A DNA stretch of 64,000 bases from Butyrivibrio sp. XPD2002 (GTDB lineage Bacteria > Bacillota > Clostridia > Lachnospirales > Lachnospiraceae): the NCBI RefSeq assembly GCF_000423945.1, contig NZ_AUIY01000013.1:62001-126000 (forward strand), read 5' to 3'. The first letter of the stretch is position 1. The number at the start of each line of letters is the position of its first letter. Shown here piece by piece: positions 1 to 8,833 of the stretch. Made by a program: the position numbers and the translations under genes. Under the pieces are notes generated by a model. The model was not told the DNA's origin, did no database searches, and saw only the letters and a program-made list of their open reading frames with translations.

Positions 1-795
1 TACGACGCCGGGAGTACCATCCTTTTCAAGGGATGGCATCATGGATCTGCCTACAGCTGCAGCATCTGCGCCAAGAGCGAGCGCTTTATATACATCTGCG
101 CCACTGGCGATACCGCAGTCTACAATTATGGTGATATCTTTATCCTTCAAAGCTTCTTTGATGTCAGGAAGAATCATCATTGGCGGAACTGCATAGGGAA
201 GACGACCGTGATGGTGACTCACGATAATGCCCTTTGCACCGATTTCTGCGCATTTGAGGGCGTCCTGTACGCTTAAAACACCCTTAACAATAAAGGGAAG
301 CTTTGTGGATTCAACATAGGAGCGGAGCATATCTGAGGTTTGAGGCGCCATTTCTTCGCCGATAACAACATCATAACCATCAGGACCAAAGATATGGTCG
401 ATATCCATGCCGATTCCGAAAGCGCCCGCTTCCTCTGCGAACTGGAACTGATCGCGAACTTTTCCGTTATCTGCATAGGGCTTTACTATTCTTACGGTTT
501 TTGCACCGGTATCTATTATTTTCTGGAACATATCGTTTTCCATCATTCCACAGAAATTCAGGATGTTACTTTCTTTTGCTGCTAAGGAATACTCCTCAAG
601 ACCGCTTAATTCTCTGCCATTAAAGCTTTTCAGATGGGAAAATGCCGGTGTAAGTACGGGCATTGAAAAGCTCTCGCCAAACAGAGTTGTGCTGATATCA
701 GCTTTAACTGAATCGATCAGCCTCTCTTCAATAAGTATTGAATCCATGTATCTTTCAGTGATTTCATTTGCATCAGATAGTCTTGTATAAGCCAT
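1..795 (-). CDS. FMN-dependent alpha-hydroxy-acid oxidase/dehydrogenase family protein (3' end outside window)
   Basis: The protein starts at ATG 795 (AAGGAGG lies just upstream) and 265 codons are visible before the window edge, so the C-terminus is missing. The family (lactate oxidase, L-lactate dehydrogenase, glycolate oxidase) is a TIM barrel that oxidises 2-hydroxy acids with FMN. Near residues 190-205 the motif VSHHHGRLP fits the family SNHGGR signature and keeps the catalytic His and the substrate Arg. DCGIASGADVYKALALGADA followed by GR fits the FMN-phosphate loop. The second Gly of the NHGG motif is His here, so substrate choice may differ from classical lactate oxidases. The substrate cannot be told from sequence. 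It is cytoplasmic, with no signal peptide or membrane segment. Confidence 0.85.
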   Translation of the reverse strand, partial: MAYTRLSDANEITERYMDSILIEERLIDSVKADISTTLFGESFSMPVLTPAFSHLKSFNGRELSGLEEYSLAAKESNILNFCGMMENDMFQKIIDTGAKTVRIVKPYADNGKVRDQFQFAEEAGAFGIGMDIDHIFGPDGYDVVIGEEMAPQTSDMLRSYVESTKLPFIVKGVLSVQDALKCAEIGAKGIIVSHHHGRLPYAVPPMMILPDIKEALKDKDITIIVDCGIASGADVYKALALGADAAAVGRSMMPSLEKDGTPGVV

Positions 796-1089
796 CAAGT
801 ACCTCCTTAAGATAATTCATGTTTTATGTAAAAGAATGATAAATAAATCTTAGCAGACATATGAGACTATTCCTACTCAATATTTGATATGTCATATTTC
901 ATTTTTTGGTAGTATTGTTCTTAGGGATATTTTTGTTTAATCTTTTATTTGGAGGTTGGGGATATAAAAATGGAACCTGACATATCGTGTCCGGTAGGTA
1001 AATATGGCATTTCTCGCTTTGTGTCGTGGCACTTACAGGACAGATTTTTTATACTCTGACTATCCTGAGAGAGGAGGAAAAACTAAAGA
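796..1089. other. Divergent intergenic region, possible 29-aa ORF
   Basis: This region lies between two divergent genes and should hold both promoters. A short ORF at 970-1059 (29 codons plus stop, starting MEPDISCPVG) has GGAGG and GGGGA motifs 8-14 bases upstream, but no recognisable product. It may be chance or a leader peptide. An AT-rich dyad around ATATGTCATAT lies near 885-900. Nothing else was recognised. Confidence 0.3.
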
Positions 1090-2277
1090 TTGGATCAGAA
1101 AAAAGCTGGCTTATTTTTTAAGCAATTAAGACACGAAAAACAAATGACACAAGAACAGCTTGCTAACGTTTTTAATGTAAGCACAAGAACTATATCCAGA
1201 TGGGAAAACGGAACCAACCTACCGGATATTTCTCTTCTGGTTGAGATTGCGGATTTCTATGATGTAGATGTTAGAGAACTCATTGAAGGAGAGAGAAAAA
1301 GCGAGATGATGAATGAAGAAGTAAAAGAGGTTGCCGAAAAGATGGCGGATTATGCCGGCACCGAAAAGGGCAAGCTTTTTAAATGGGTAAGAGCGATCAG
1401 TTTAATTGGAACAATTCTGCTGACTATAGCCATAGTACTTCAGTGCATAAACTATGAGCCAAATCTAACAAGAAGCTTTGCCATTGCATTGACATTTTTA
1501 GGTCTTGTGGCACTAGCCATAACGACGCTCTATGCAAACGGTATATTAAGTAATCTCGTGAAGAAAAAAGGCTTTGTTATAAAAGTGGTAGTTCTTGTCC
1601 TCATTATTATAAGCATGCGATATATGATCATGAGTGCGCTTATTGTGGTGATTGGTATTTACGATTCCTCAAAGCCTTTTGATAAGAAAACCGGAATAGA
1701 AAACTATGATAAAAACTATTTCCTTGAAACCTACAGCGGAGACCTGGATAGCGGACTTTTTGTTTTTCCGGATGATACGGAAAATGCCCTTACTACAGAG
1801 TTCGAATCTTCCATGAAAACAGGACTTTTTGATACGGACGGAAGCATTTTTCTTACAGCTATTTATTCAGATGAGGATTTTGACAGTGAAGTAAAGCGAC
1901 TGTCAGAGATAACCTGCACGGTTTTTGATACAGATTTTGAGGACAGCGATTACCATATCGGTGAGGTAAAATACGATGCGGACAGTTACAATTTTCCGGC
2001 GTATGTGACTTCGGATGGTTATAAAAATGTCTATGAATACGCCCTTATTGACGATGCTGACAACGAGATTATTTACGTATATCTGTCCTATCCCGATGTG
2101 ACAAATGCAAGTCTTGCCGCACACCTGGATTATTTAAAAAAGGACAAAGCTTCATATGTTATCAAGGGTTCTACTTTGAATGAATTCTCAATTTACAGCT
2201 TCCACTTCAAGGATGATATCTGGTGCGAGTATACGCCGGGGGATGAAGAACGAGAGCTTTTAGGAAATCAGAGATAA
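1090..2277 (+). CDS. XRE-family regulator with membrane and extracellular domains
   Basis: The start is TTG 1090; GGAGG at 1073-1077 is 12 nt upstream and no ATG lies in frame nearby. Residues about 9-68 form a classical XRE/Cro helix-turn-helix (MTQEQLANVF then TRTISRWENG). A charged linker is followed by three hydrophobic segments (about 102-122, 129-152, 162-191) and an acidic C-terminal domain of about 200 residues that is probably outside the cell. This layout, HTH in the cytoplasm and a domain outside, suggests a one-component membrane-bound regulator. The signal and target genes are unknown. It is transcribed alone, divergently from the hydroxy-acid oxidase gene. Confidence 0.8.
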   Translation: MDQKKAGLFFKQLRHEKQMTQEQLANVFNVSTRTISRWENGTNLPDISLLVEIADFYDVDVRELIEGERKSEMMNEEVKEVAEKMADYAGTEKGKLFKWVRAISLIGTILLTIAIVLQCINYEPNLTRSFAIALTFLGLVALAITTLYANGILSNLVKKKGFVIKVVVLVLIIISMRYMIMSALIVVIGIYDSSKPFDKKTGIENYDKNYFLETYSGDLDSGLFVFPDDTENALTTEFESSMKTGLFDTDGSIFLTAIYSDEDFDSEVKRLSEITCTVFDTDFEDSDYHIGEVKYDADSYNFPAYVTSDGYKNVYEYALIDDADNEIIYVYLSYPDVTNASLAAHLDYLKKDKASYVIKGSTLNEFSIYSFHFKDDIWCEYTPGDEERELLGNQR

Positions 2278-2362
2278 AAGTTTAAAATTTTTGCAACATT
2301 ATCCAAGGTTCATCTGTATATAAGGTATAAGGCACTTTTAGTGATAAAGGGAGATGAACATT

Positions 2363-3709
2363 ATGAAAAAGATGATAAGCATAAAAAACATGACAATATG
2401 CTCTGTACTAACAGCTTCAATGCTCACAGGTTGTGCGGCTATGAGTAATTCCAGCTTATTGGCGCATACGGGAGATGAGATGGTGCAGAAGGTTTCCATT
2501 CAGGAAGAGGATACACCTCTTTCTGAAGCTGGGAATGATACTAAAAATAAAAAGAATACATCTGTTATGGTAAACACTGAGGCAACAGCTGACTTTGACA
2601 AGGCTCTTATGGAATTTGTTGAATCAGCAGGTTTTGCAGAAGAGAATTACATGGTTTCACCCACATCCTTCAGAGCTGCTCTGGCGCTCGCTGTAGCAGG
2701 CGCGGACACAAAAACCAAGGATGAACTGATTCATGCGATGGGCTTTATCGACATGGATGAAGTAAATGCATGGTATGCGTCTGTTTCACAGATAATTGAT
2801 GATTTTGATGCAGATATCGCTGCAGACGTTAAGGAATTCAAGCAGAACCAGGAGTGGTTCCCTGAGGATGCGAAAAAGCCTGAAGGATCACTCGTTATGC
2901 TGAATTCCATCTGGCACAATACTGACCGCAACGGAAAGTTCGGTAAGGAGTATGTAAAGTATGTAGAGAAGAACTATGGTGCTAAGGCTTATGATGTAAA
3001 CTCCAAAAAGATAACAGAGAAGGTAAATCAGTGGGTAAATGATGGAACGAATGGACTTATACCTTCCATATCCAATGATCTGTCAAATGTAAATGCGGTA
3101 CTGATAAATACTCTTTACCTTAAGAGCTCATGGGTGAGCAGTTTTGATAAGTATTCAACCAGCTCCGACACATTTACAACTGTAAAGGGTGAAAAAGTAG
3201 AAAAGGAATTCATGAATCAGCAGGAGAGATTCAGATTCTATGAGGATACAAAGGGAAAGCTTGTTGTTCTTCCTCTAAATGGCGGCGTGGAAGCAGTGTT
3301 CGTACTCGGAGACGTAGGTAATGTTCAGGAAGCTATGAAAAAGGCCTCTTACGAGGACGTTATCGTAAAGCTTCCTAAATTCGAGACGGAAAGCTCCTTT
3401 AGTCAGAATGAGTTTATAGATTTCCTTAAGGGAAGAGGCGTGAAGCTCGCATTTGATGTGGATGCTGATTTTTCAGTAATGTGTCCCGACACTCAGTGGA
3501 TGATTTCAGATATCATTCAGAAAACAAAGATAAAGGTTGATGAGGACGGCCTTGAAGCTGCAGCTGCAACAGCCATTATGATGGTTGATGGTTGCAGTCC
3601 GATAGAAGAGGAACCTAAGGAATTTGTAGCAGATCATCCTTTCAAGTTCTATATTTGCGGTGGAGAGGGCGATACGGAAGTTTTGTTCTGTGGACAGATA
3701 GTGGAGTAA
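2363..3709 (+). CDS. Serpin-family protease inhibitor, lipoprotein
   Basis: The lipoprotein signal has the lipobox LTGC, giving an N-terminal Cys that would be lipid-anchored on the outer face of the membrane. After a linker, residues about 75-448 are a full serpin domain. The reactive-centre hinge EDGLEAAAATA is present and is followed by the conserved ADHPFKFYI and the final FCGQIVE strand. Counting 17 residues from the hinge Glu puts P1-P1' near Gly-Cys in VDGCSP, so the target protease class is unclear; Met or Asp just before it could also serve. The upstream ATG at 2354 has no room for a ribosome site; AAAGGGAG at 2346-2353 serves ATG 2363. It is likely a shield against host or competitor proteases. 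Confidence 0.88.
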   Translation: MKKMISIKNMTICSVLTASMLTGCAAMSNSSLLAHTGDEMVQKVSIQEEDTPLSEAGNDTKNKKNTSVMVNTEATADFDKALMEFVESAGFAEENYMVSPTSFRAALALAVAGADTKTKDELIHAMGFIDMDEVNAWYASVSQIIDDFDADIAADVKEFKQNQEWFPEDAKKPEGSLVMLNSIWHNTDRNGKFGKEYVKYVEKNYGAKAYDVNSKKITEKVNQWVNDGTNGLIPSISNDLSNVNAVLINTLYLKSSWVSSFDKYSTSSDTFTTVKGEKVEKEFMNQQERFRFYEDTKGKLVVLPLNGGVEAVFVLGDVGNVQEAMKKASYEDVIVKLPKFETESSFSQNEFIDFLKGRGVKLAFDVDADFSVMCPDTQWMISDIIQKTKIKVDEDGLEAAAATAIMMVDGCSPIEEEPKEFVADHPFKFYICGGEGDTEVLFCGQIVE

Positions 3710-3726
3710 AGAAGAGTTGGACTTAT

Positions 3727-3744
3727 AATATTAAGCTTAATATT
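3727..3744. promoter_or_regulatory. Perfect 18-bp palindrome upstream of glycerate kinase operon
   Basis: AATATTAAGCTTAATATT is perfectly self-complementary and contains a T-N11-A LysR-type box. It lies 28 nt before the glycerate kinase start, and the second gene of that operon encodes a LysR regulator. A site with similar outer arms (TATTAGCTGGTATA, 5863-5876) precedes the MetE-like gene. Autoregulation by the LysR protein is an inference. Confidence 0.45.
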
Positions 3745-3772
3745 GACGTGAGAAGAAGGGTGTTGGGGAGTT

Positions 3773-4915
3773 ATGAAAATTGTAACGGCTTTTGATTCTT
3801 TTAAAGGGAGCGTTTCTTCAATTGAGGCTGGAAATGCAGCCAAAGAAGGCTTTTCGAGAGTGAGCGGAGACGTCGAAACCATAGTTCGTCCGCTGGCGGA
3901 TGGGGGCGAGGGTACCGTATATGCCCTTGTCACAGGAACTGGCGGACGTTTTGAAGATGTATCTGTCACAGGGCCACTGATGGAAAAAGTATGCTGCAGA
4001 TACGGGATCATCCCAGGGAATGTCGCAGTAATAGAGATGAGCGGAGCTGCAGGAATAACACTTGTTTCTAATGAGCAGAGGAATCCGCTAAATACAACAA
4101 CCTACGGCGTTGGTGAAGTCATTCTTGATGCGATAAATAAGGGCTGCAGGAAATTCATAATAGGTATAGGCGGTAGCGCTACTAATGATGGTGGAGTCGG
4201 GATGCTGACCGCTCTTGGCTTTGATTTTCTTGATTCTGAGGGAAAAAAGATTGCTCCCGGCGCAGCGGGACTTAAGGATTTAAAGACTATTTCCTGCGAT
4301 AATGCATGTCCCACGCTTGCAGAGTGCGATTTCCAGGTAGCATGCGATGTGACCAATCCTCTTTGTGGCGATAACGGCTGCAGTGCAGTTTTCGGACCAC
4401 AGAAGGGTGCGGACAGCAGGATGATAGAATATATGGATAAGTGGCTTGGTATCTATGCGGCCTTGGCGAAGGAGGTAATTCCTGATGCTGATCCTGACAT
4501 ACCGGGTAGCGGAGCCGCAGGCGGGATGGGATTTGCACTGAGGACATTTCTTGGAGCCAATCTCGAAAGTGGAATTGATATTATACTCAGGGAAACCGCC
4601 CTTGAGGATTACATAAAAGATGCAGACCTTGTTGTCACCGGTGAAGGCATGCTGGATGCCCAGACCTCTATGGGCAAAGCTCCTGCTGGTGTCGCAAAGC
4701 TTGCAAAAAAGCATGGAAAAACCGTTATAGCAATTGCCGGCGCAGTGACAGCTGATGCAGGAAGGTGTAACCAGCAGGGAATTGATGCGTTTTTCCCGGC
4801 ACTCCGGAGAGCCTGCTCACTGGATGAAGCAATGGATAAGGATAATGCGATGAAAAATATCGCAGACACAGCGGAGCAGGCATTGAGACTGATATATGCT
4901 ACAAAAAAAGCATAG
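3773..4915 (+). CDS. glxK: Glycerate kinase (GarK/GlxK family)
   Basis: This enzyme phosphorylates D-glycerate with ATP, feeding glycolysis from glyoxylate, serine or sugar-acid breakdown. The length (380 aa) is normal for type I glycerate kinases. The family signatures are clear: FDSFKGS at the N-terminus, GIGGSATNDGGVGML near residue 125 and VTGEGMLDAQTSMGKAP near residue 285. GGGG-type SD (GGGGAG) sits just before ATG 3773. The LysR gene follows after 15 nt in the same direction, so the two are probably co-transcribed. Whether the product is 2-phosphoglycerate or 3-phosphoglycerate cannot be read from the sequence. Confidence 0.93.
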   Translation: MKIVTAFDSFKGSVSSIEAGNAAKEGFSRVSGDVETIVRPLADGGEGTVYALVTGTGGRFEDVSVTGPLMEKVCCRYGIIPGNVAVIEMSGAAGITLVSNEQRNPLNTTTYGVGEVILDAINKGCRKFIIGIGGSATNDGGVGMLTALGFDFLDSEGKKIAPGAAGLKDLKTISCDNACPTLAECDFQVACDVTNPLCGDNGCSAVFGPQKGADSRMIEYMDKWLGIYAALAKEVIPDADPDIPGSGAAGGMGFALRTFLGANLESGIDIILRETALEDYIKDADLVVTGEGMLDAQTSMGKAPAGVAKLAKKHGKTVIAIAGAVTADAGRCNQQGIDAFFPALRRACSLDEAMDKDNAMKNIADTAEQALRLIYATKKA

Positions 4916-4930
4916 AAAAGGAACAGACTG

Positions 4931-5836
4931 ATGACATTACAACAACTGACATATCTTACTACGGTGGCAGAATGTGGGAATATTACGGAGGCAGCTGAAA
5001 GACTGTTCATTTCACAGCCCAGCCTTAGCACAGCAATACACAATCTTGAAAAAGAGATGGGCATCACAGCCTTTGTGCGCTCTAATAAGGGCGTTGTTGC
5101 AACACGGGAGGGTGAGGAGCTGCTGTCGTTTGCAAGACAGCTCCTGGAACAGGCAGACAATATGAAGGAGCATTTCGGAGCCGGCGGAGGAATGAGCCCT
5201 AAGTTTTCTGTTTCCTGTCAGCACTATTCCTTTGCGGTAAAGGCTTTTGTGGATTTGATCAAGGCATACGATGCAGATCAATACAGCTTCATAATCAGGG
5301 AGACTCAGACCGGCGAGATCATAGATGACGTGGCAAGCGGGAAGAGCGAGCTCGGAGTAATCTATCTTTCACAGCACAACGAAGAGATTCTCAGCAAGCT
5401 AATAAAAAAGAATAACCTTGTGTATGAAGAACTACTCGTCTCCGGGCCTCATGTTTTCATATGTAAAGACCATCCCTTGGCAAAGAAAAATATGATAAAA
5501 ATGGATGACCTTAAGCCGTATCCCTATCTTGTATATGAGCAGGGGAATCGTAATTCTTTCTATTTTGCAGAAGAGTTTGTCAGCGTTCTGGATTTCCCGA
5601 AAATCATCCAGGTTCGAGACAGGGCAACACTTTTCAACCTTGTTATTGGGTTAAATGGCTTTACCGTAAGCAGCGGAATTATCGATCGGAAGCTTAATGG
5701 CAGTAGTATCATAGCCAAACCACTTGATATCGATAGGGATATGCATATTGGTATATTGAAAAAGAAGAATGCCATACTAAGCAGATACGCAGATTCATAT
5801 GTTGCAGCTCTTAAAAAGCATCTCTCCATAGATTGA
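4931..5836 (+). CDS. LysR-family transcriptional regulator
   Basis: This 301-aa protein has the standard LysR layout. The N-terminal winged HTH (residues 1-60, AAERLFISQPSLSTAIHNLE) is followed by a linker helix and a periplasmic-binding-like effector domain. It lies 15 nt after glycerate kinase and about 90 nt before a MetE-like methyltransferase gene. LysR regulators beside MetE-like genes often control sulphur amino acid metabolism (MetR, CmbR types), so both neighbours are plausible targets. Palindromic T-N11-A boxes are present upstream of both. The effector is unknown. Confidence 0.88.
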   Translation: MTLQQLTYLTTVAECGNITEAAERLFISQPSLSTAIHNLEKEMGITAFVRSNKGVVATREGEELLSFARQLLEQADNMKEHFGAGGGMSPKFSVSCQHYSFAVKAFVDLIKAYDADQYSFIIRETQTGEIIDDVASGKSELGVIYLSQHNEEILSKLIKKNNLVYEELLVSGPHVFICKDHPLAKKNMIKMDDLKPYPYLVYEQGNRNSFYFAEEFVSVLDFPKIIQVRDRATLFNLVIGLNGFTVSSGIIDRKLNGSSIIAKPLDIDRDMHIGILKKKNAILSRYADSYVAALKKHLSID

Positions 5837-5896
5837 AACTATGAAGAAGCCAGCATTAAAAGTATTAGCTGGTATAAATAATAATTGATAGAATAC

Positions 5897-5919
5897 CCTC
5901 CATGAGAGATGAATGGAGG
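5897..5919 (+). promoter_or_regulatory. Hairpin that could mask the ribosome site of the MetE-like gene
   Basis: CCTCCAT (5897-5903) is perfectly complementary to ATGGAGG (5913-5919), with a 9-nt loop. The right arm contains the GGAGG that serves the start at 5928, so folding would hide the ribosome site. This could give translational control or simply be a weak hairpin. Confidence 0.4.
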
Positions 5920-5927
5920 ATATTTTT

Positions 5928-7043
5928 ATGAGCAGAATAACTACACCGTATAGATACGATTTTGTGGGCAGCTTTTTAAGACCGCAGGCACTGAAGGACG
6001 CCAAAGAGGCATTCCAGGCAGGAGAGATAACCAAGGAAGAATTGGACAGGGTTATCGATGAGGAAATCACAAAAGTCGTAGCGAAGCAGAAGGAGCTTGG
6101 GTTTCATGTAATCACAGACGGAGAGTTCAGGAGAACCTTCTGGCATCTTGATTTTATGTGGGGATTTGAAGGAGTGGAGCATGAGCACACAGGCAAGGGA
6201 GTGCAGTTCAACGGAGTTCTTGCGGTGCTTGATGATACATATTTAGTCGGTAAGATTAAAGCAAAGAAGCATCCTTTTGTTGAGTATTTTAAATTCCTCA
6301 AGCAGTTCGAGGATGAAAATACGGTTGCAAAATACACTATACCGGCACCTGCTCAGACATTCCAGCAGATGATCATACCTGCTAATTATGAAACCACAAG
6401 GAAATTCTATCCTACAAATGAGGAGCTCATTGAGGATATAGGCAAAGCATATCAGGATGTTATAAAGCAGTTCTATGATGCAGGCTGCAGGAATCTTCAG
6501 CTGGATGACTGCACATGGGGTGCGATAGTTGGAGATGCTGCAAAGCAGAGATATAAGGCATTGGGAATTGATCTTGAGGAAGTTAAGGCGCAGCTTTTGA
6601 AGGTAAATAATCTCGCTTTGGAAGCAAAACCTGATGATATGATAATCACATCCCATATCTGCAGGGGAAATTATAACTCTGCGTATTTTACGAGTGGAGC
6701 ATACGATACGGTGGCAGACTATGTTTTCGCGCAAGAGAACGTGGATGCTCTTTTCCTTGAATATGATGACGAGCGCTCCGGAGGATTTATTCCACTTGGA
6801 AAGGTTTCAGAGGATAAGAAGGTTGTGCTGGGACTTATCACAACTAAGACACCGGAACTTGAGGATAAAGAGGCCGTCATTGCCAGAATCAGGGAGGCGG
6901 CGCAGTATATCCCGCTCGAGAGACTGTGCTTAAGCCCGCAATGCGGCTTTGCATCCTGTGAGATTGGCAATAAGCTTACTGAAGAAGAGCAGTGGGAGAA
7001 GCTCAGACTGGTAAAAGAGATAGCGGAAGAGGTGTGGAATTAA
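5928..7043 (+). CDS. MetE-like cobalamin-independent methionine synthase C-terminal domain protein (YxjG/YxjH type)
   Basis: The product is 371 aa from ATG 5928, set by GGAGG at 5915-5919; an in-frame ATG at 5913 overlaps that ribosome site. It corresponds to the catalytic C-terminal half of MetE. Visible features are YDFVGSFLRP near the start, ITDGEFRR, the metal-binding HICRGN motif near residue 245, LSPQCGFAS near residue 340 and a YDDERSGGF segment. Such short paralogues occur widely in Firmicutes and are thought to move methyl groups to homocysteine or a related thiol, but the methyl donor is not settled. It is probably controlled by the upstream LysR protein and the SD hairpin. Confidence 0.88.
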   Translation: MSRITTPYRYDFVGSFLRPQALKDAKEAFQAGEITKEELDRVIDEEITKVVAKQKELGFHVITDGEFRRTFWHLDFMWGFEGVEHEHTGKGVQFNGVLAVLDDTYLVGKIKAKKHPFVEYFKFLKQFEDENTVAKYTIPAPAQTFQQMIIPANYETTRKFYPTNEELIEDIGKAYQDVIKQFYDAGCRNLQLDDCTWGAIVGDAAKQRYKALGIDLEEVKAQLLKVNNLALEAKPDDMIITSHICRGNYNSAYFTSGAYDTVADYVFAQENVDALFLEYDDERSGGFIPLGKVSEDKKVVLGLITTKTPELEDKEAVIARIREAAQYIPLERLCLSPQCGFASCEIGNKLTEEEQWEKLRLVKEIAEEVWN

Positions 7044-7094
7044 AAAATTGAAAACAGGTTTTTTATACGACTGGTTCTGAGGCCAATTCAGTGT

Positions 7095-7134
7095 AAAGCA
7101 GTTCATTATCTGTGAAAACAGAAGGAACTGCTTT
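7095..7134 (+). terminator. Rho-independent terminator-like hairpin after the MetE-like gene
   Basis: AAAGCAGTTC (7095-7104) pairs with GAACTGCTTT (7125-7134). An inner TCTGT/ACAGA stem closes a GAAA loop. The 3' flank is T-rich (ctttgtgtg). Confidence 0.65.
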
Positions 7135-7214
7135 CTTTGTGTGTTACTATAAATACAGAAAAATGAATTATAAAGGCAAAAATTGTTTGGAAAATAGTGA
7201 GGAAGAGGAGACGC

Positions 7215-7706
7215 ATGAAAATAGTAATCCACGATCTTGATGAGAACTTCCATAATAGGGTTAGTGCTCGATTTTCAGATGTTATATGGGCTGATGGGAA
7301 ATATGCACCCTGTCAGGGATGCTTTGATTGTTGGACCAGACATCCTGCGACCTGCGGTATGAAGGACTCCCTGCACCAGATATGCAGGGTTATCGGACAG
7401 ACAGATGATCTCGTGCTGATAACTGAGAATTATTACGGCGGCTACAGCACAGCAGTTAAGAACATACTGGACAGGGCTATTGGAGCTTCGACACCTATGA
7501 GCACCTATCGCGGATGGGAGATGCATCATGCTCTCAGGTATGGCAAAAAGGGCGTTTTTAAGGTAATAGTCTACGGCGATATCAATGATAAAGAGAAAAG
7601 TACGTGGAAATTGATGGTCGAGAGAAACCGTTTAAATCATGGATATCAGTCTGCCGAGCTAGAATTTGTGCCTGATATCACTGCTCTGGAGGTATCAAAG
7701 ATATGA
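7215..7706 (+). CDS. NAD(P)H-dependent flavin reductase-like protein (flavodoxin fold)
   Basis: This 163-aa protein starts at ATG 7215, with AGGAAGAGGAG just before it; the GTG at 7197 would lie inside that ribosome region. The fold is flavodoxin-like/NADPH-dependent FMN reductase. A Cys-rich CQGCFDCW segment near residue 36 is typical of iron-sulphur flavoprotein-type or quinone reductase relatives. TENYYGGYSTAVKNILDR near residue 76 resembles the FMN-binding loop followed by a helix. Its stop overlaps the start of the next, related gene by 4 nt, so the two are translationally coupled. A role in electron transfer or quinone reduction is inferred. Confidence 0.75.
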   Translation: MKIVIHDLDENFHNRVSARFSDVIWADGKYAPCQGCFDCWTRHPATCGMKDSLHQICRVIGQTDDLVLITENYYGGYSTAVKNILDRAIGASTPMSTYRGWEMHHALRYGKKGVFKVIVYGDINDKEKSTWKLMVERNRLNHGYQSAELEFVPDITALEVSKI

Positions 7707-8476
7707 AGACGGTTTTTATAGATTGCAGTCCTAAGAAAAGACTTTCAGCATCAGGTTTTGTAGCTGCCATGACAGGTCTTTTCGTTTTTGGAAGCAAAAA
7801 GATGATGAAGCTTCGCACAAAAGCGGACTACGACAATATTTTAAAGGAGCTTGAGGACGCGGATGCAGTAGTATTTACAATGCCGTTATACGTAGACGGT
7901 GTCCCTTCACATGTACTTCCTTTTCTGAAAAAGATGGAGACCTGGTGTAAAAATCTCAATCCTGAAATCAATGTATATGTTATCGCAAATAACGGCTTCA
8001 TTGAAGGCAGACAGAATGAGCCGCTTATGCAGATCATGGAGAACTTTTGCATAAGGTGCGGAATAAAGTGGTGCGGCGGCCTGGGAATAGGCGGTGGAGT
8101 CATGATGAACGTGATGCGTATCATGATTGTTGTGATTTTCGCACTCGCGATATTGAATCTTCTGCTTACAGGCATCAGAACAGGAAACTTTCTGGACAAC
8201 GGTATTCTTACAAATCTGCTTAAAGACGTGGCAGAGGCCCTGTTCTTTGGTTGTGGAATAATAACGTTTGATATTTGGATTGCAACCTGCATCAATCGCA
8301 GGAAGGAATATGGAAAGCACTATACAAGAATAATGCTTCCTTCATTCTTGTTCATCCTTGGAGCAGATATGTTTTTCACGGTTGTTTCCATCATAAAGGG
8401 CGGTATATTCCGCGGATGGTTTTCAAAGAAAAAACCTGATGAAGGAGGTTATAAAGAATATGAAAAAGTGGTATGA
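7703..8476 (+). CDS. Flavodoxin-fold reductase with C-terminal membrane segments
   Basis: This 257-aa protein is coupled to the preceding reductase by an ATGA overlap. Residues 1-135 are flavodoxin-like: IDCSPKKRLSASGF at the FMN phosphate loop, then VVFTMPLYVDGVPSHVLPFL. The C-terminal half has three hydrophobic stretches (about 137-155, 168-187, 211-230), so the domain would be tethered to the membrane. Tethering is unusual for this family and suggests electron transfer to a membrane quinone or protein. Its end overlaps the next gene by 17 nt. Confidence 0.7.
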   Translation: MKTVFIDCSPKKRLSASGFVAAMTGLFVFGSKKMMKLRTKADYDNILKELEDADAVVFTMPLYVDGVPSHVLPFLKKMETWCKNLNPEINVYVIANNGFIEGRQNEPLMQIMENFCIRCGIKWCGGLGIGGGVMMNVMRIMIVVIFALAILNLLLTGIRTGNFLDNGILTNLLKDVAEALFFGCGIITFDIWIATCINRRKEYGKHYTRIMLPSFLFILGADMFFTVVSIIKGGIFRGWFSKKKPDEGGYKEYEKVV

Positions 8477-8825
8477 CGAAGAATATGAATTCACAGTTGA
8501 AGTGACAGGATTCCTGCATGGTGACACTACTGAGCATTATTGCCGAAACGGTGAAGAAATCGGTGATGTTTACAAATGCACCTATGGTTGTCCCGTTAAT
8601 AAGGATGGTTATGGCATCTGCTCCAAGACCATGATGATGCTCTTTCCGCTAATGGAAGCCGTTAGAAGTGGCGGAGATCTCGAAAATGTGGGTGGTGACG
8701 GCAAGTATAGCAAAACTGTAGTCTGCCCCGATGGCTGCGTAATGTTCAAACTGACAGCTAAACCTTTGGGTAACGAGAACTTCTATAAGGGTAAGTTTTG
8801 GAGTTATCCCGATGAGACAGTATAA
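8460..8825 (+). CDS. TIGR04076 family protein
   Basis: This 121-aa protein starts at ATG 8460, positioned by AAGGAGG at 8442-8448 inside the end of the previous gene. The pattern YEFTVEVTGF, a cysteine in CTYGCPVNKDGYGIC, MMLFPLMEAVRSGG and a final CPDGCVMFKL fits the TIGR04076 family of small cysteine-containing proteins. Their function is not known. They are common beside redox proteins in anaerobes, which agrees with the two flavin reductases upstream. The conserved cysteines could bind metal. Confidence 0.75.
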   Translation: MKKWYDEEYEFTVEVTGFLHGDTTEHYCRNGEEIGDVYKCTYGCPVNKDGYGICSKTMMMLFPLMEAVRSGGDLENVGGDGKYSKTVVCPDGCVMFKLTAKPLGNENFYKGKFWSYPDETV

Positions 8826-8833
8826 GCTGGTAT

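Noticed and set aside
4280-5160. Several - strand ORFs of 86-183 codons across glycerate kinase and the LysR gene
   Set aside because: They lie opposite conserved coding sequence and contain no domain patterns or ribosome sites.
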